From NCBI RefSeq assembly GCF_029395675.1, contig NZ_CP115184.1, forward strand, positions 3,100,001 through 3,164,000: DNA of 64,000 nt. The letters run 5' to 3'. The DNA is from Janibacter cremeus. GTDB taxonomy: Bacteria; Actinomycetota; Actinomycetes; Actinomycetales; Dermatophilaceae. The position numbers and the translations under genes were made by a program. The first letter of the stretch is position 1, and each line of letters opens with the position of its first letter. This document shows, in pieces, positions 24,416 through 35,573 of the stretch. The notes beneath the pieces were generated by a model. That model saw nothing but the letters and a program-made list of their open reading frames with translations. It had not been told where the DNA came from and did not search any database.

Positions 24416-25726
24416 GTGACCAGTGCACTGCCTGCGGCCGGTGATGGCCGCACCGCCGACGTCATCGTCGTCGGGGCCGGCCCCGGTGGCTCCGCGACGG
24501 CGGCATGGTTGGCGAAGGCCGGCAAGGACGTCGTCCTGCTGGAGAAGTCCGTCTTCCCCCGGGACAAGATCTGCGGCGACGGCCTGACCCCCCGCGCCGT
24601 CCGCCAGCTGATCAACCTCGGACTGCCCATGTCGGAGACCGACGGGTGGGCCCACAACAAGGGCCTGCGGATCATCGGCGGCGGCATGACCCTCCAGCTC
24701 GACTGGCCGGACGTCGCCTCCTTCCCGGGGCACGGCATGGTGCGTGCCCGAGCCGACCTCGACGAGGTGCTCGCCCGCCACGCCGCCGCCAGCGGCGCCA
24801 CCCTCCTCGAGGGCCGCAACGTCGCCGAGCCGATCCTCGACGAGCAGGACCGCATCATCGGCGTCACCGCCAAGGTCGTCGACCAGCGCGGCCGCGCCAC
24901 CGGCGAGCGCGAGACGTACTACGCCCCGGTCGTCGTCGCCGCGGACGGCGTCTCCTCACGGCTGTCCGTGAAGATGGGCCGCGAGAAGCGCGAGGATCGG
25001 CCGATGGCCGTCGCCGTGCGCGCCTACTACGAGACCCCCCGCCACGACGACGAGTACCTCGAGAGCCACCTCGAGCTGTGGTCGACGACGCCGAAGGGGG
25101 AGAAGATCCTCATGCCGGGGTACGGCTGGCTGTTCGGCCTCGGCGACGGTCGCAGCAACGTCGGTCTGGGCGTGCTCAACACCTCGGAGGCCTTCGGCCG
25201 CACCGACTACAAGGACGTCATGCGCCGTTGGGTCGAGACGATGCCGCCCGAGTGGGGCATCAACGCCGACACGATGAGCGGGGAGATCACCGCTGCCGCG
25301 CTGCCGATGGCCTTCAACCGCCAGCCGCTCTACGACCGTGGCCTGATGCTCGTCGGCGACTCCGGCGGCATGGTCAACCCCTTCAACGGCGAGGGCATCG
25401 ACTACGCGCTCGAGGCCGGCCACGCGGCCGCGGAGACCATCCTCCAGGCCCTCGCCCGCCCGACCGCGGCCGACCGCGAGCGGGTCCTGCAGTCCTACGT
25501 CACCCGGATGAAGGACATGCACGGCGGCTACTTCCGGCTCGGTGCGCAGTTCGCCAAGATCATCGGCAAGCCCGAGATCATGCGCCTGGCGACGAAGTAC
25601 GGGTTGCCCCGGGAGACGCTGATGAAGTTCATGCTCAAGCTCATGGCCAACCTGCCCGAGGAGAAGGGCGGCGGGGTCGACGACCGGCTCGTGCGCCTCC
25701 TGACCAGGATGGCCCCCAATGCCTGA
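24416..25726 (+). CDS. menJ: Geranylgeranyl reductase-family flavoprotein (MenJ-type)
   Basis: A 436-residue FAD-dependent reductase. The N-terminal dinucleotide fold reads DVIVVGAGPGGSATAAWLAKAGKDVVLLEKS, then FPRDKICGDGLTPRAV (CxxGl-type signature), VVAADGVSSRLSVKMG, and the second FAD motif LMLVGDSGGMVNPFNGEGIDYALEAG. The C-terminus has AKIIGKPEIMRLATKYGLPRETLMKFMLKLMANL. In mycobacteria MenJ saturates one isoprene unit of menaquinone and sits just beyond menG, the same order as here. Saturation of an isoprenoid chain is therefore the best guess, although archaeal-lipid-type substrates are known in the family. It has its own promoter with a Rex-like operator and lies 81 nt upstream of nuoA. 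Confidence 0.85.
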   Translation: MTSALPAAGDGRTADVIVVGAGPGGSATAAWLAKAGKDVVLLEKSVFPRDKICGDGLTPRAVRQLINLGLPMSETDGWAHNKGLRIIGGGMTLQLDWPDVASFPGHGMVRARADLDEVLARHAAASGATLLEGRNVAEPILDEQDRIIGVTAKVVDQRGRATGERETYYAPVVVAADGVSSRLSVKMGREKREDRPMAVAVRAYYETPRHDDEYLESHLELWSTTPKGEKILMPGYGWLFGLGDGRSNVGLGVLNTSEAFGRTDYKDVMRRWVETMPPEWGINADTMSGEITAAALPMAFNRQPLYDRGLMLVGDSGGMVNPFNGEGIDYALEAGHAAAETILQALARPTAADRERVLQSYVTRMKDMHGGYFRLGAQFAKIIGKPEIMRLATKYGLPRETLMKFMLKLMANLPEEKGGGVDDRLVRLLTRMAPNA

Positions 25727-25736
25727 GGGCACTGCA

Positions 25737-25762
25737 GGCAGGGCAAACACCTGCCCTAGGAT
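25737..25762 (+). promoter_or_regulatory. Hairpin and -10 element upstream of nuoA
   Basis: GGCAGG (25737-25742) and CCTGCC (25750-25755) form a 6-bp inverted repeat with a 7-nt loop just beyond the menJ stop, and TAGGAT (25757-25762) follows at once. Either a weak terminator after menJ or an operator flanking the nuo -10 is possible. The predicted leader to the nuoA ATG is about 39 nt and holds a GCGAGG ribosome binding site. Confidence 0.4.
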
Positions 25763-25807
25763 CGTCAGTGGCGTGCATCACATGAGAGAAAGCGAGGCCG
25801 TGCAGCG

Positions 25808-26170
25808 ATGAACCCCTACATCCCGCTGCTGATCCTCTTCGCGCTCGGCCTCGGCTTCGCGCTCGTCTCGGTCGGCACGAGCCTGGTCGTCGGACCTGCT
25901 CGCTACAACGCCGCCAAGGCACAGGCCTACGAGTGCGGCATCCAGCCCACTCCGCAGGCCGCTGAGGGTGGCAAGTTCCCGGTCAAGTACTACCTGACCG
26001 CAATGCTGTTCATCATCTTCGACATCGAGGCCCTGTTCCTCTACCCCTTCGCCGTCGCCTTCGACGAGCTCGGGGCCTTCACCCTCGGTGCCGTGGTGCT
26101 CTTCCTGTTCAACGCGTTCTTCATCGCCGACGCCTACGTCTGGCGTCGCGGCGGGTTCGAGTGGGACTGA
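25808..26170 (+). CDS. nuoA: NADH-quinone oxidoreductase subunit A (first nuo operon)
   Basis: A 120-residue membrane subunit with three helices. The conserved inter-helix loop YECGIQPTPQAAEGGKFPVKYYLTAMLFIIFDIEALFLYPFAV holds the Cys and acidic residues used near the quinone cavity of complex I. Length and motifs are standard. It opens a 14-gene operon in the canonical A-N order, all on the plus strand with gaps below 20 nt. Confidence 0.97.
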   Translation: MNPYIPLLILFALGLGFALVSVGTSLVVGPARYNAAKAQAYECGIQPTPQAAEGGKFPVKYYLTAMLFIIFDIEALFLYPFAVAFDELGAFTLGAVVLFLFNAFFIADAYVWRRGGFEWD

Positions 26171-26188
26171 CGAGGACGGAGACGAAAA

Positions 26189-26776
26189 ATGGGACTTGAG
26201 GAGAAGCTGCCTTCGGGCATCGCACTCACGACGGTGGAGAAGCTCGCCGGCTACATGCGCAAGTCGTCGATGTGGCCCGCCACCTTCGGCCTGGCGTGCT
26301 GCGCCATCGAGATGATGGCCGTGGGCACCCCGCACTACGACCTGGCCCGCTTCGGCATGGAGCGCTTCGCGGCGACCCCCCGGCAGGCGGACCTGATGAT
26401 CGTCGCCGGTCGGGTGAGCAACAAGATGGCCCCGGTCGTGCGCCAGGTCTACGACCAGATGGCCAACCCCAAGTGGGTCATCTCGATGGGCGTCTGCGCC
26501 AGCTCCGGTGGCATGTTCAACAACTACGCGATCGTCCAGGGCGTCGACCACATCATCCCGGTCGACATCTACCTGCCCGGGTGTCCGCCGCGGCCGGAGA
26601 TGCTGCTCAACTCGATCCTCACCCTCCACGAGCAGATCCAGAGCACTCCGCTGGGCGTCAACCGTGAGGCAGCGGCCCGTGCCGCCGAGAAGGCTGCCCT
26701 CGGCGCGGTCCCGACCGAGCTGCAGGCCCCGACCCACGACCACGAGTCCCTCCTCGGAAGGAACCTGCTGGCATGA
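26189..26776 (+). CDS. nuoB: NADH-quinone oxidoreductase subunit B
   Basis: A 195-residue peripheral subunit carrying iron-sulfur cluster N2, the last electron carrier before quinone. All ligands are visible: tandem Cys37-Cys38 ([10 protein letters not shown]), Cys103 (GVCASSGG) and Cys132 ([10 protein letters not shown]). AGGACGGAGACG precedes the ATG at 26189. The C-terminal 40 residues form a variable Ala-rich tail. Confidence 0.97.
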   Translation: MGLEEKLPSGIALTTVEKLAGYMRKSSMWPATFGLACCAIEMMAVGTPHYDLARFGMERFAATPRQADLMIVAGRVSNKMAPVVRQVYDQMANPKWVISMGVCASSGGMFNNYAIVQGVDHIIPVDIYLPGCPPRPEMLLNSILTLHEQIQSTPLGVNREAAARAAEKAALGAVPTELQAPTHDHESLLGRNLLA

Positions 26777-27627
26777 GCGAGGAGAACGCCTCCCCGGATG
26801 AGCCGGGCAAGGACGTCGAGGCCCCGCAGCCCAAGGGCGTCCGGCCGGAGGGCAAGGGACTCGGCGGCAATGCGCACGAGGACTACCCCTCGACCGAGGG
26901 CCTCACCGGCGACCAGCGCCCGGTCGAGTACACCAACGTCGGCGGTACGCCCGAGGTGGGCGACGTCGACCCGGACCACACGCCGGTCGTCCGGGGCCAG
27001 CGGGTCGGCATGTTCGGCGCGCGCCAGGGCCAGGACACCTCCGGCTACGGGGGCCTGCAGGCCCCGATCGCCTTCCCGGGAGCGGCCACGCGGCCCTACG
27101 GCCGCTGGTACGACGCCGCTGTCGACACCCTCGCCGAGGCCACCGGTTCCGACCTCGTGCGCAAGGTCGTCGTCCACGCCGACGAGCTGACCCTCCACGT
27201 CGCCCGCGAGGACCTCGTGCCCGTGATGCGCGCCCTGCGCGACCAGCCCGACCTGCGGTTCGAGATGTGTGTCTCCGTCTCCGGGGTCCACTTCCTGCAG
27301 GACTCGGGTCGCGAGCTGCACGTGGTCTACCACATGCTCTCGATCACCCACGGCGGCCGACGGCTGCGCGTCGAGGTGACCGCTCCGGACGCCGATCCGC
27401 ACATCCCGAGCATCGTCGAGGTCTACCCGGGTGCCGACTGGCACGAGCGCGAGACCTGGGACATGTTCGGCGTGATCTTCGACGGGCACCCCGCGCTGAC
27501 CCGCATCCTCATGCCCGACGACTGGGCGGGCCACCCCCAGCGCAAGGACTACCCGCTGGGTGGCATCCCGGTGGAGTACAAGGGCGGCACCGTCCCGCCG
27601 CCCGACGAGCGGAGGTCGTACAACTGA
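26773..27627 (+). CDS. nuoC: NADH-quinone oxidoreductase subunit C
   Basis: A 284-residue peripheral-arm subunit. The N-terminal 85 residues are disordered and Pro/Gly/Glu-rich, an actinobacterial extension. The core contains [83 protein letters not shown], the hallmark of the 30-kDa subunit. It overlaps nuoB by 4 bases and nuoD by one. It is not fused to D, unlike in enterobacteria. Confidence 0.97.
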   Translation: MSEENASPDEPGKDVEAPQPKGVRPEGKGLGGNAHEDYPSTEGLTGDQRPVEYTNVGGTPEVGDVDPDHTPVVRGQRVGMFGARQGQDTSGYGGLQAPIAFPGAATRPYGRWYDAAVDTLAEATGSDLVRKVVVHADELTLHVAREDLVPVMRALRDQPDLRFEMCVSVSGVHFLQDSGRELHVVYHMLSITHGGRRLRVEVTAPDADPHIPSIVEVYPGADWHERETWDMFGVIFDGHPALTRILMPDDWAGHPQRKDYPLGGIPVEYKGGTVPPPDERRSYN

Positions 27628-28979
27628 TGGCATCCACCGACACGAACACCGGGGTCCACTCGACACCCGGCGCCGACGACCTCGCCGAGGGCCACGTCGT
27701 CAACGTCCAGGGCGGCGACTGGGACCGTGAGATGGGCGAGCTCGGGATGAACCCCGAGGAGCGGATCATCCTCAACATGGGTCCGCAGCACCCCTCGACG
27801 CACGGCGTCCTGCGCCTCATCCTCGAGCTCGACGGCGAGACCGTCACCGAGGCCCGCGCCGGCATCGGCTACCTGCACACGGGCATCGAGAAGAACATGG
27901 AGTTCCGCACCTGGACCCAGGGCGTGACCTTCTGCACCCGCATGGACTACCTCACCCCGATGTTCCAGGAGGCGGCCTACTGCCTCGCCATCGAGAAGGT
28001 CCTCGGGATCACCGACGACATCCCCGAGCGGGCCAGCGCCATCCGCGTGCTGATGATGGAGCTCACCCGCATCTCCAGCCACCTGATCTGCATGGGCACC
28101 GGTGGCATGGAGATGGGCGCGACGACGGTCATGACGATCGGCTTCCGTGAGCGCGAGCGCATCCTGTCGATCATCGAGGCCATCACCGGCCTGCGGATGA
28201 ACAACGCCTACATCCGTCCCGGCGGTGTCGCGCAGGACCTCCCGCACGGCGCGATCGACAAGATCCGCGAGACGATCCCGCAGCTGCGCAAGGGCATCGC
28301 CGAGCTCTCGGCGATCCTGCTGGAGAACCCCCTGCTGAAGGGCCGCACCAAGGACGTCGGCGTCCTGTCCCTCACGGGCTGCACCGCACTGGGCATCACC
28401 GGTCCCGTGCTGCGCTCGACCGGGCTGCCGCACGACCTGCGCAAGCTGGACCCGTACTGCGGCTACGAGAAGTACGACTTCGAGGTCATCACCCGGACCA
28501 ACGCCGATGCCTACGACCGGTGGGCCATCCGCATCGACGAGATGCTCGAGAGCCTGAAGATCATCGAGCAGGTCACCGACGAGCTGCAGCACAACCCCGG
28601 CCCGACGATGGTCGCGGACAAGCGCATCGCGTGGCCGGCCAAGCTGGCGATCGGCGGTGACGGCCAGGGCAACAGCCTCGACCACATCCGCGAGATCATG
28701 GGCACCTCGATGGAGTCGCTCATCCACCACTTCAAGCTCGTCACCGAGGGATTCCGCGTCCCGCCCGGCCAGGCCTACGCCGCCATCGAGTCGCCCAAGG
28801 GGGAGCTCGGCTGCCACATCGTCGCCGACGGCGGGACCCGGCCGTTCCGGGCCCACTTCCGGGACCCGAGCTTCAACAACCTGCAGGCCGTCGCGGCCAT
28901 GTGCGAAGGGGGCTTCCTCGCCGACGTCATCGTCGCGGTCGCCTCGATCGACCCCGTCATGGGAGGAGTGGACCGCTGA
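27627..28979 (+). CDS. nuoD: NADH-quinone oxidoreductase subunit D (49-kDa)
   Basis: A 450-residue subunit that forms half of the quinone-binding cavity. Visible: [23 protein letters not shown] (quinone-site His and Tyr loop region), [57 protein letters not shown], and the C-terminal [35 protein letters not shown]. The first 45 residues are a variable extension. This is the only nuoD in the window; the second cluster lacks one. Confidence 0.97.
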   Translation: MASTDTNTGVHSTPGADDLAEGHVVNVQGGDWDREMGELGMNPEERIILNMGPQHPSTHGVLRLILELDGETVTEARAGIGYLHTGIEKNMEFRTWTQGVTFCTRMDYLTPMFQEAAYCLAIEKVLGITDDIPERASAIRVLMMELTRISSHLICMGTGGMEMGATTVMTIGFRERERILSIIEAITGLRMNNAYIRPGGVAQDLPHGAIDKIRETIPQLRKGIAELSAILLENPLLKGRTKDVGVLSLTGCTALGITGPVLRSTGLPHDLRKLDPYCGYEKYDFEVITRTNADAYDRWAIRIDEMLESLKIIEQVTDELQHNPGPTMVADKRIAWPAKLAIGGDGQGNSLDHIREIMGTSMESLIHHFKLVTEGFRVPPGQAYAAIESPKGELGCHIVADGGTRPFRAHFRDPSFNNLQAVAAMCEGGFLADVIVAVASIDPVMGGVDR

Positions 28980-29833
28980 TGTCCATCAAGTTCGGCAGGC
29001 AGACCGACTTCGGGTACCTGTACGTCTCGTCGGAGAGCAAGGAGCCGTACACCGTCGAGGTGCTCGAGCAGCTCACCGCGGACTCGCAGGAGATCATCTC
29101 GCGCTACCCGCAGAAGCGCTCGGCGCTCCTGCCGATGCTGCACCTCGTCCAGAGCGTCGACGGCTACGTCACCGGGCGCGGCATCGAGTTCTGCGCACAG
29201 CTGCTCGACCTGACCGCGGCCGAGGTCTCGGGCGTCGCCACCTTCTACACGCAGTACAAGCGCCACCCCAGCGGTGAGTACAACGTCGGCGTGTGCACCA
29301 ACACCCTGTGCGCGATCATGGGCGGCGACCAGATCTGGGACACCGTCAGCGAGCACCTGGGCGTCGGTCACGACGAGACCACCGAGGACGGCAAGATCAC
29401 CCTCGAGCGCGTCGAGTGCAACGCCGCGTGCGACTTCGCGCCGGTCGTGATGACCAACTGGGAGTTCTTCGACAACCAGACCCCCGAGTCGACGGTCGAG
29501 CTCGTCGACGACCTGCGTGCGGGCAAGCCCGTGAAGCCGACCCGCGGCCCGGACCGCGTGTGCAGCTTCAAGGAGACCTCACGTCTCCTCGCCGGCTTCA
29601 CCGACGGTCGTGCGGACGAAGGGGTCGGGGCCGGCCCCGCCTCCCTCCGCGGCGTCGAGGTGGCCCACCGCGAGGGATGGACCGCCCCGGGCGATGAGCC
29701 CGGGCCCACCACCACACCGGACACGGCGGGCGAGCGGGTCGAGGGCCTGGCGCCCGGTCGCCACGTCCCCGCCGACGTGGACAACGTCTCCGACCAGACC
29801 CCGCCGAGCACCACGGACGAGAAGGGGGAGTGA
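28979..29833 (+). CDS. nuoE: NADH-quinone oxidoreductase subunit E (24-kDa)
   Basis: A 284-residue thioredoxin-like subunit with 2Fe-2S cluster N1a: Cys106 and Cys111 in VGVCTNTLCAIMG, Cys147 and Cys151 in VECNAACDFAP. The N-terminal YPQKRSALLPMLHLVQ is standard. The last 90 residues are Pro/Thr/Asp-rich and disordered, so the protein is longer than the usual 160-240 residues. The ATG at 28979 overlaps the nuoD stop by one base. Confidence 0.96.
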   Translation: MSIKFGRQTDFGYLYVSSESKEPYTVEVLEQLTADSQEIISRYPQKRSALLPMLHLVQSVDGYVTGRGIEFCAQLLDLTAAEVSGVATFYTQYKRHPSGEYNVGVCTNTLCAIMGGDQIWDTVSEHLGVGHDETTEDGKITLERVECNAACDFAPVVMTNWEFFDNQTPESTVELVDDLRAGKPVKPTRGPDRVCSFKETSRLLAGFTDGRADEGVGAGPASLRGVEVAHREGWTAPGDEPGPTTTPDTAGERVEGLAPGRHVPADVDNVSDQTPPSTTDEKGE

Positions 29834-29838
29834 CCGGG

Positions 29839-31164
29839 ATGCCGACGCAGCTGACCCCGATCCTGACCAAGTTCTGGGACCACCCGCAGTCCTGGACCAT
29901 GGCCACCTACGAGGACAACGGCGGGTACCGAGCCCTGCGCTCCGCCCTGGAGCTGGACCCGACCGACCTGGTGCAGGTGACCAAGGACTCCGGCCTGCGC
30001 GGGCGCGGCGGTGCCGGGTTCCCCACCGGCATGAAGTGGGGCTTCCTGCCGCCGCACGACGGTGGTCCGCGCTACCTCGTCGTCAACGCCGACGAGTCCG
30101 AACCGGGCACGTGCAAGGACATCCCGCTGATGATGGCCGCCCCGCACTTCCTCATCGAGGGCGCGATCATCACCTCCTTCGCCATCGGGTCCGACAAGGC
30201 CTTCATCTACGTGCGCGGCGAGGTCGCCCACGTCTACCGTCGCCTGCTGCGCGCGGTCGAGGAGGCCTACGCGGCCGGCTACCTCGGCAAGGACATTCTC
30301 GGCACCGGGTACGACTTGGACATCGTCGTCCACGCCGGTGCCGGCGCCTACATCTGCGGTGAGGAGACCGCGCTGCTGGACTCCCTCGAGGGGCGCCGCG
30401 GCCAACCCCGTCTCAAGCCCCCCTTCCCCGCGGTCGCCGGCCTGTACGCGCGCCCGACGGTGGTCAACAACGTCGAGAGCATCGCCTCCGTCCCGCTGAT
30501 CGTCGGCAAGGGTGCCGAGTGGTTCTCCGACATGGGTACCGAGAAGTCCCAGGGTTTCGGGATCTTCTCCCTCTCCGGTCACGTGAAGCACCCCGGCCAG
30601 TACGAGGCGCCGCTCGGGATCACCCTGCGCGAGCTGATCGACATGGCCGGTGGCATGCGCGACCCGAACCACCCGCTGAAGTTCTGGACCCCGGGTGGTT
30701 CCTCGACGCCGATCTTCACCGACCAGCACCTCGACGTGCCGCTCGACTTCGAGTCGGTGGCCGCCCACGGCTCGATGCTCGGCACCCGCGCCCTGCAGAT
30801 CTTCGACGACACCGTCTCCGTCGTGCGCGCGGTGAGCCGGTGGAACGACTTCTACATGCACGAGTCCTGCGGCAAGTGCACACCGTGCCGTGAGGGCACC
30901 TACTGGCTCGCCCAGATCCTGCACCGGATCGAGGAGGGTCGTGGCACCCAGCAGGACATCGACATGCTCGTCGACATCTGCGACAACATCCTCGGCCGCG
31001 CCTTCTGCGCGCTCGGTGACGGTGCCACGAGCCCGATCACCTCGGCCGTGCAGTACTTCCGTGAGGAGTTCGAGGCGGGCTGCCACACGCCGGCCAGCGA
31101 GCTCTTCCCGCCAGCAGCCTCGACGCTCTTCGCCAACCAGGAGACTGTGCAGGTGACCGCATGA
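29839..31164 (+). CDS. nuoF: NADH-quinone oxidoreductase subunit F (NADH/FMN-binding, 51-kDa)
   Basis: A 441-residue subunit that oxidises NADH at FMN and holds cluster N3. Visible: [18 protein letters not shown] (nucleotide-binding glycine loop), [47 protein letters not shown] (FMN/NADH site), and the 4Fe-4S ligands in [12 protein letters not shown] (Cys344, 347, 350) plus Cys390 in GRAFCALGD. The ATG at 29839 is preferred because the GGGGGAG ribosome binding site is 8 nt upstream; the GTG at 29830 overlaps that site. Confidence 0.97.
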   Translation: MPTQLTPILTKFWDHPQSWTMATYEDNGGYRALRSALELDPTDLVQVTKDSGLRGRGGAGFPTGMKWGFLPPHDGGPRYLVVNADESEPGTCKDIPLMMAAPHFLIEGAIITSFAIGSDKAFIYVRGEVAHVYRRLLRAVEEAYAAGYLGKDILGTGYDLDIVVHAGAGAYICGEETALLDSLEGRRGQPRLKPPFPAVAGLYARPTVVNNVESIASVPLIVGKGAEWFSDMGTEKSQGFGIFSLSGHVKHPGQYEAPLGITLRELIDMAGGMRDPNHPLKFWTPGGSSTPIFTDQHLDVPLDFESVAAHGSMLGTRALQIFDDTVSVVRAVSRWNDFYMHESCGKCTPCREGTYWLAQILHRIEEGRGTQQDIDMLVDICDNILGRAFCALGDGATSPITSAVQYFREEFEAGCHTPASELFPPAASTLFANQETVQVTA

Positions 31165-33530
31165 CCACCACGAGCGACAAGCAGACGCCCGGGGCCGAGG
31201 CCAAGCCCGACCTCGTCACCGTCACCATCGACGGGGTGGAGGTGTCCGTCCCGCGCAGCACCCTGATCATCCGCGCGGCCGAGCAGGCAGGGATCGAGAT
31301 CCCGCGCTTCTGCGACCACCCGCTGCTGGACCCGATCGGCGCCTGCCGCCAGTGCCTCGTCGAGGTGGCGACCCCGGACCGTGAGGGCAACGTCAAGCCG
31401 ATGCCCAAGCCCCAGCCGAGCTGCACCATGACGGTCAGCGACGGCATGCAGGTGCGCAGCCAGCACACCTCCCCGATCGCGGACAAGGGCCAGCAGGGGA
31501 TCATGGAGATGCTCCTGATCAACCACCCGCTGGACTGCCCGGTCTGCGACAAGGGCGGCGAGTGCCCCCTGCAGAACCAGTCGATGAGCAACGGCCGGGC
31601 CACCTCGCGCTTCGACGACATCAAGCGCACCTACCCCAAGCCGATCAACATCTCCTCGCAGGTCCTGCTGGACCGCGACCGCTGCATCCTGTGCACGCGC
31701 TGCACCCGATTCTCGTCCCAGATCGCCGGCGACCCCTTCATCGAGATGGGGGAGCGCGGTGCCCTGCAGCAGGTGCTGATCTACGAGGAGAAGCCCTTCG
31801 AGTCCTACTTCTCGGGCAACACCGTCCAGATCTGCCCGGTGGGCGCCCTCACCGGTGCGGCGTACCGCTTCCGCTCGCGTCCGTTCGACCTCGTCTCGAC
31901 GCCGGACATCTGCGAGCACTGCGCCTCCGGCTGCTCCATCCGCAGCGACCACCGTCGTGGCACCGTGCTCCGCCGCCTGGCCGGCAACGACCCCGAGGTC
32001 AACGAGGAGTGGAACTGCGACAAGGGCCGCTGGGCCTTCACCTGGGCCTCCCTGGGTGACCGCCTCGAGTTCCCGATGGTCCGGGACGAAGGGGGCGAGC
32101 TGCGCGTCGTGTCGTGGCAGGAGGCCCTCGCGGCCGCTGCGGACGGGCTGCGCGCCGCCCGGGGCCACGGTGTGCTCACCGGCGGCCGCGTGAGCATCGA
32201 GGACGCATACGCCTACGCCACCCTCGCTCGTGAGGTCCTCGGGACCGACAACATCGACATGCGCGCCCGACCGCACTCGGCCGAGGAGCGCGACGTCCTC
32301 CTGCGCCACGTCGCGGGAGCGACCCCGCAGACCGGTGGCGTGACCTACCGGCAGCTGGAGAAGGCCGGATCGGTCCTCCTCGTCGGCTTCGAGCCGGAGG
32401 AGGAGAGCCCCATCGTCTTCCTGCGGCTGCGCAAGGCGTACCGCAAGCACGGTCTGAAGGTCCACGCCGTCGCGCCGCTGGCCACCCGCGGCCTGACCAA
32501 GATGGGCGGCAGCCTCATCCCGTCCGCCCCCGGCACCGAGACCGAGGTGCTCGCCGCCCTGGCGGACGACGAGGCCCCGGAGTCATTGGCCGCGGCTCAT
32601 GCCGCATTGCGCGAGGAGGGCGCGACGATCCTCGTCGGCGAGCGTCTGGCGACCGTGCCCGGTGCACTGACCGCAGCCGTCCGCCTCGCGGAGGCCACCG
32701 GGGCCCGCCTCGCGTGGATCCCGCGTCGTGCGGGGGAGCGCGGCGCGATCGCCGCCGGCTGCCTCCCGACCGGCGACGGCCTCGACACCACGGGGATCCT
32801 CGCGGCCGCCGGCGCCGGGTCGATCGGCGGCCTCGTCGTCGGTGGCGTGGACGCCGACGACATCGGTGTGGCGGGTGCTCGCCAGGCCTTCGAGCGGGCC
32901 TTCGTCGTCTCCCTCGAGGTGCGCCCGAGCAACGTCACCGAGCACGCCGACGTCGTCCTGCCGGTCGCCCCGCACGCCGAGCGCGCGGGCAGCTTCATGG
33001 ACTGGGAGGGACGGGTGCGTCCCTTCGAGGTCTCCCTCGAGACCAACGCCGTCCCGGACCACCGGGTGCTGCACATGCTCGCCGACGAGATGGGTGCCTT
33101 CCTGGGCACCCGCACCGTCGGGGAGGCGCGACGCGCCATCGAGACCGCTGCGGCCCCGACGGCCGGCGGCCCGGTGACCGACGTCCCGGCGACCGTCCTG
33201 CCCGAGCCCGGCGCCGGTGAGGCCGTCCTGGCGACGTGGCGTCCGCTGCTCGACAAGGGGACGATGCAGGACGGCGAGCCCTTCCTGGCCGGCACCGCGA
33301 AGGCGCCGCGTGCGGCCCTCTCCCCGCTGACGGCCCAGACCCTGGGGATCGTCGAGGGCGACCTCGTCACGGTCTCCGCCGATGACGTGCGCATCACCCT
33401 GCCGGCCGACATCCGCGCGATGGTCGATCACGTCGTGTGGTTGCCGACGAACTCCGAGAGCTGCGACGTGCGCAGCCTCTCCGGGCGAGCCGGAGCGATC
33501 GTCTCCGTGACGAAGGGCGGTGCCGCGTGA
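31161..33530 (+). CDS. nuoG: NADH-quinone oxidoreductase subunit G (75-kDa)
   Basis: A 789-residue iron-sulfur subunit. N1b ligands are Cys51, 62, 65 and 88; N5 uses a histidine and Cys126, 129, 135 ([13 protein letters not shown]); N4 uses Cys175, 178, 181 and 225. An additional CEHCASGC...C set (Cys251, 254, 258, 286) indicates cluster N7, present in many bacteria but absent from mitochondria. The C-terminal molybdopterin-oxidoreductase-like domain (about residues 245-789) includes [32 protein letters not shown]. It overlaps nuoF and nuoH by 4 bases each. Confidence 0.97.
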   Translation: MTTTSDKQTPGAEAKPDLVTVTIDGVEVSVPRSTLIIRAAEQAGIEIPRFCDHPLLDPIGACRQCLVEVATPDREGNVKPMPKPQPSCTMTVSDGMQVRSQHTSPIADKGQQGIMEMLLINHPLDCPVCDKGGECPLQNQSMSNGRATSRFDDIKRTYPKPINISSQVLLDRDRCILCTRCTRFSSQIAGDPFIEMGERGALQQVLIYEEKPFESYFSGNTVQICPVGALTGAAYRFRSRPFDLVSTPDICEHCASGCSIRSDHRRGTVLRRLAGNDPEVNEEWNCDKGRWAFTWASLGDRLEFPMVRDEGGELRVVSWQEALAAAADGLRAARGHGVLTGGRVSIEDAYAYATLAREVLGTDNIDMRARPHSAEERDVLLRHVAGATPQTGGVTYRQLEKAGSVLLVGFEPEEESPIVFLRLRKAYRKHGLKVHAVAPLATRGLTKMGGSLIPSAPGTETEVLAALADDEAPESLAAAHAALREEGATILVGERLATVPGALTAAVRLAEATGARLAWIPRRAGERGAIAAGCLPTGDGLDTTGILAAAGAGSIGGLVVGGVDADDIGVAGARQAFERAFVVSLEVRPSNVTEHADVVLPVAPHAERAGSFMDWEGRVRPFEVSLETNAVPDHRVLHMLADEMGAFLGTRTVGEARRAIETAAAPTAGGPVTDVPATVLPEPGAGEAVLATWRPLLDKGTMQDGEPFLAGTAKAPRAALSPLTAQTLGIVEGDLVTVSADDVRITLPADIRAMVDHVVWLPTNSESCDVRSLSGRAGAIVSVTKGGAA

Positions 33531-34930
33531 ACACCCTCGCGATCCTGACCACGGCGGCCGAGCAGCCGGTGGTGGCCGACTTCAGCGACACCCCGGTGTG
33601 GCTCTCGCTCGTCAAGGCCCTGATGCTCTTCGTCTACCTGCTCCTCAGCGTCCTGCTGATGATCTGGTTCGAGCGGCGCATCATCGGTCGCATGCAGCAG
33701 CGCCCCGGTCCCAACCGCGTGGGGCCCTTCGGTCTGCTCCAGTCCCTGGCCGACGGCATGAAGTCAATGCTCAAGGAGGACGTGCGCCCCAAGGGGGCGG
33801 ACGCCCTGATCTTCACCCTGGCGCCGGTCGTGTTCGCCTCCGCGGCCTTCATCTCCTTCGCCATCGTCCCGCTGGGTGGCGAGGTGGAGCTGTTCGGCCA
33901 CACCACGCCACTGCAGCTGACCGACCTGCCCGTCGCCGCGCTCCTCGTGCTCGCGGTCGCAGGCATCGCCGCGTACGGGATCGTCCTCGGTGGCTGGTCG
34001 GCCGGCTCGACCTACCCGCTGCTGGGTGGGTTGCGCGCGACCGCGCAGATCATCTCCTACGAGATCGCGATGGGTCTGGCCCTGGTGGCCGTCTTCATGT
34101 ACGCCGGGTCGATGTCGACGAGCGAGATCGTCGCCGCCCAGTCCGACCTGTGGTTCATCATCCCGGCCTGCGTGTCCTTCGTGCTGTACATCATCACGAT
34201 GGTCGGTGAGACCAACCGTCTGCCCTTCGACCTCGCCGAGGGCGAGGGCGAGCTCGTCGGCGGGTACTTCACCGAGTACTCGGGCATGCGCTTCGCCATG
34301 TTCTTCCTCGGTGAGTACGTCAACATGTTCACCGTCTCCGCCCTGGCCACCACCTTCTTCCTCGGTGGGTGGCAGGCACCCCCCGGCATCGCCGCGATCG
34401 GCGATGGCATGTTCAACACCGGCTGGTGGGGCGTGCTGTGGTTCACCGTGAAGATGTGGCTGTTCATGTGGGGCTTCGTCTGGCTGCGCGGCACCCTGCT
34501 GCGGACCCGGTACGACCAGTTCATGCGTCTGGGGTGGAAGTTCCTCATGCCCGTGGCCGTCGCCTGGGTGGTCGTCGTGGCCTTCATCCGCGGCGCCGAC
34601 GCCGGCTTCTTCGGTGACAGCACCATCTCCATCCTCGGTCGGGCCTTCCCGGTCTCCTCGCTGATCATCATCGCCTTCCTCGCCGTGCTCGTCTTCGGCT
34701 CCATGTGGATCTGGGAGACCCGTGCGGAGAAGAAGGCCGGCGAGATCGAGGAGGCCAATGTCCTCCCCGGCGAGGTCGACCCCTTCGCCGGTGGGCACCC
34801 CGTCCCGCCGCTGCCGGGCCAGCGACTCGTGGAGCCCCCCCGCGACGGGACCGCGATCGAGACCAAGCCGGCGCGTACCCGGCAGACCAGCGCACCGCTC
34901 GCCGAGCAGGAGGAGCACAACCGTGGCTGA
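33527..34930 (+). CDS. nuoH: NADH-quinone oxidoreductase subunit H
   Basis: A 467-residue membrane subunit at the junction of peripheral and membrane arms. Conserved segments: [58 protein letters not shown], and the acidic quinone-channel loop [39 protein letters not shown] polar Pro-rich C-terminal tail of about 70 residues, cytoplasmic and longer than in E. coli, precedes nuoI. The GTG start overlaps the nuoG stop. Confidence 0.97.
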   Translation: MNTLAILTTAAEQPVVADFSDTPVWLSLVKALMLFVYLLLSVLLMIWFERRIIGRMQQRPGPNRVGPFGLLQSLADGMKSMLKEDVRPKGADALIFTLAPVVFASAAFISFAIVPLGGEVELFGHTTPLQLTDLPVAALLVLAVAGIAAYGIVLGGWSAGSTYPLLGGLRATAQIISYEIAMGLALVAVFMYAGSMSTSEIVAAQSDLWFIIPACVSFVLYIITMVGETNRLPFDLAEGEGELVGGYFTEYSGMRFAMFFLGEYVNMFTVSALATTFFLGGWQAPPGIAAIGDGMFNTGWWGVLWFTVKMWLFMWGFVWLRGTLLRTRYDQFMRLGWKFLMPVAVAWVVVVAFIRGADAGFFGDSTISILGRAFPVSSLIIIAFLAVLVFGSMWIWETRAEKKAGEIEEANVLPGEVDPFAGGHPVPPLPGQRLVEPPRDGTAIETKPARTRQTSAPLAEQEEHNRG

Positions 34931-35573
34931 CGACGAGACCAAGGGCGGGTTCTTCGCGGACCTCTTCGCCCCCGTTGCCGGATTCGGGGTGACCTTCCAG
35001 ACGATGTTCCGGAAGGTCGCCACGCAGGAGTACCCCGAGGTGAAGTGGCCGACGCAGCCACGCTTCCACGGGCGCCACCAGCTCAACCGTCACCCCGACG
35101 GTCTGGAGAAGTGCGTCGGCTGCGAGCTGTGCGCCTGGGCGTGCCCGGCGGACGCGATCCTGGTCGAGGGCGCCGACAACGACGACGAGCGGGGGCTGCG
35201 CTTCAGCCCCGGCGAGCGGTACGGGCACATCTACCAGATCAACTACCTGCGCTGTATCTTCTGCGGCCTGTGCATCGAGGCGTGCCCCACGCGCGCCCTG
35301 ACGATGACCAACGAGTACGAGATGGCCGACAACAACCGCGCCGACCTGATCTTCACCAAGGAGCAGCTGCTCGCACCGCTGCAGGAGGGCATGATCTCCG
35401 CGCCCCACCCGATGGTCGAGGGCATGAACGAGCGCGACTACTACAACGGCAAGGTGGCGGCCGCCACCGACGAGCAGCGCGCCTGGGTCGACGAGCACGC
35501 CGTCGACGACAGCGGAGCGACCCCGACGGACGAGGCAGTGGCTCCCAGAAACCACGCGGAGGGCGTTCGATGA
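34923..35573 (+). CDS. nuoI: NADH-quinone oxidoreductase subunit I
   Basis: A 216-residue ferredoxin-like subunit with two 4Fe-4S clusters (N6a, N6b): Cys64, 67, 70, 74 ([12 protein letters not shown]) and Cys111, 114, 117, 121 ([12 protein letters not shown]). The GTG start at 34923 lies inside the end of nuoH with AGGAG 10 nt upstream. The C-terminus is an acidic tail. Confidence 0.96.
   Translation: MADDETKGGFFADLFAPVAGFGVTFQTMFRKVATQEYPEVKWPTQPRFHGRHQLNRHPDGLEKCVGCELCAWACPADAILVEGADNDDERGLRFSPGERYGHIYQINYLRCIFCGLCIEACPTRALTMTNEYEMADNNRADLIFTKEQLLAPLQEGMISAPHPMVEGMNERDYYNGKVAAATDEQRAWVDEHAVDDSGATPTDEAVAPRNHAEGVR

Noticed and set aside
29830..29841. GTG at 29830 as the nuoF start
   Set aside because: It overlaps the only plausible ribosome binding site; the ATG at 29839 has ideal spacing and matches the family N-terminus. 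The earlier start cannot be fully excluded.
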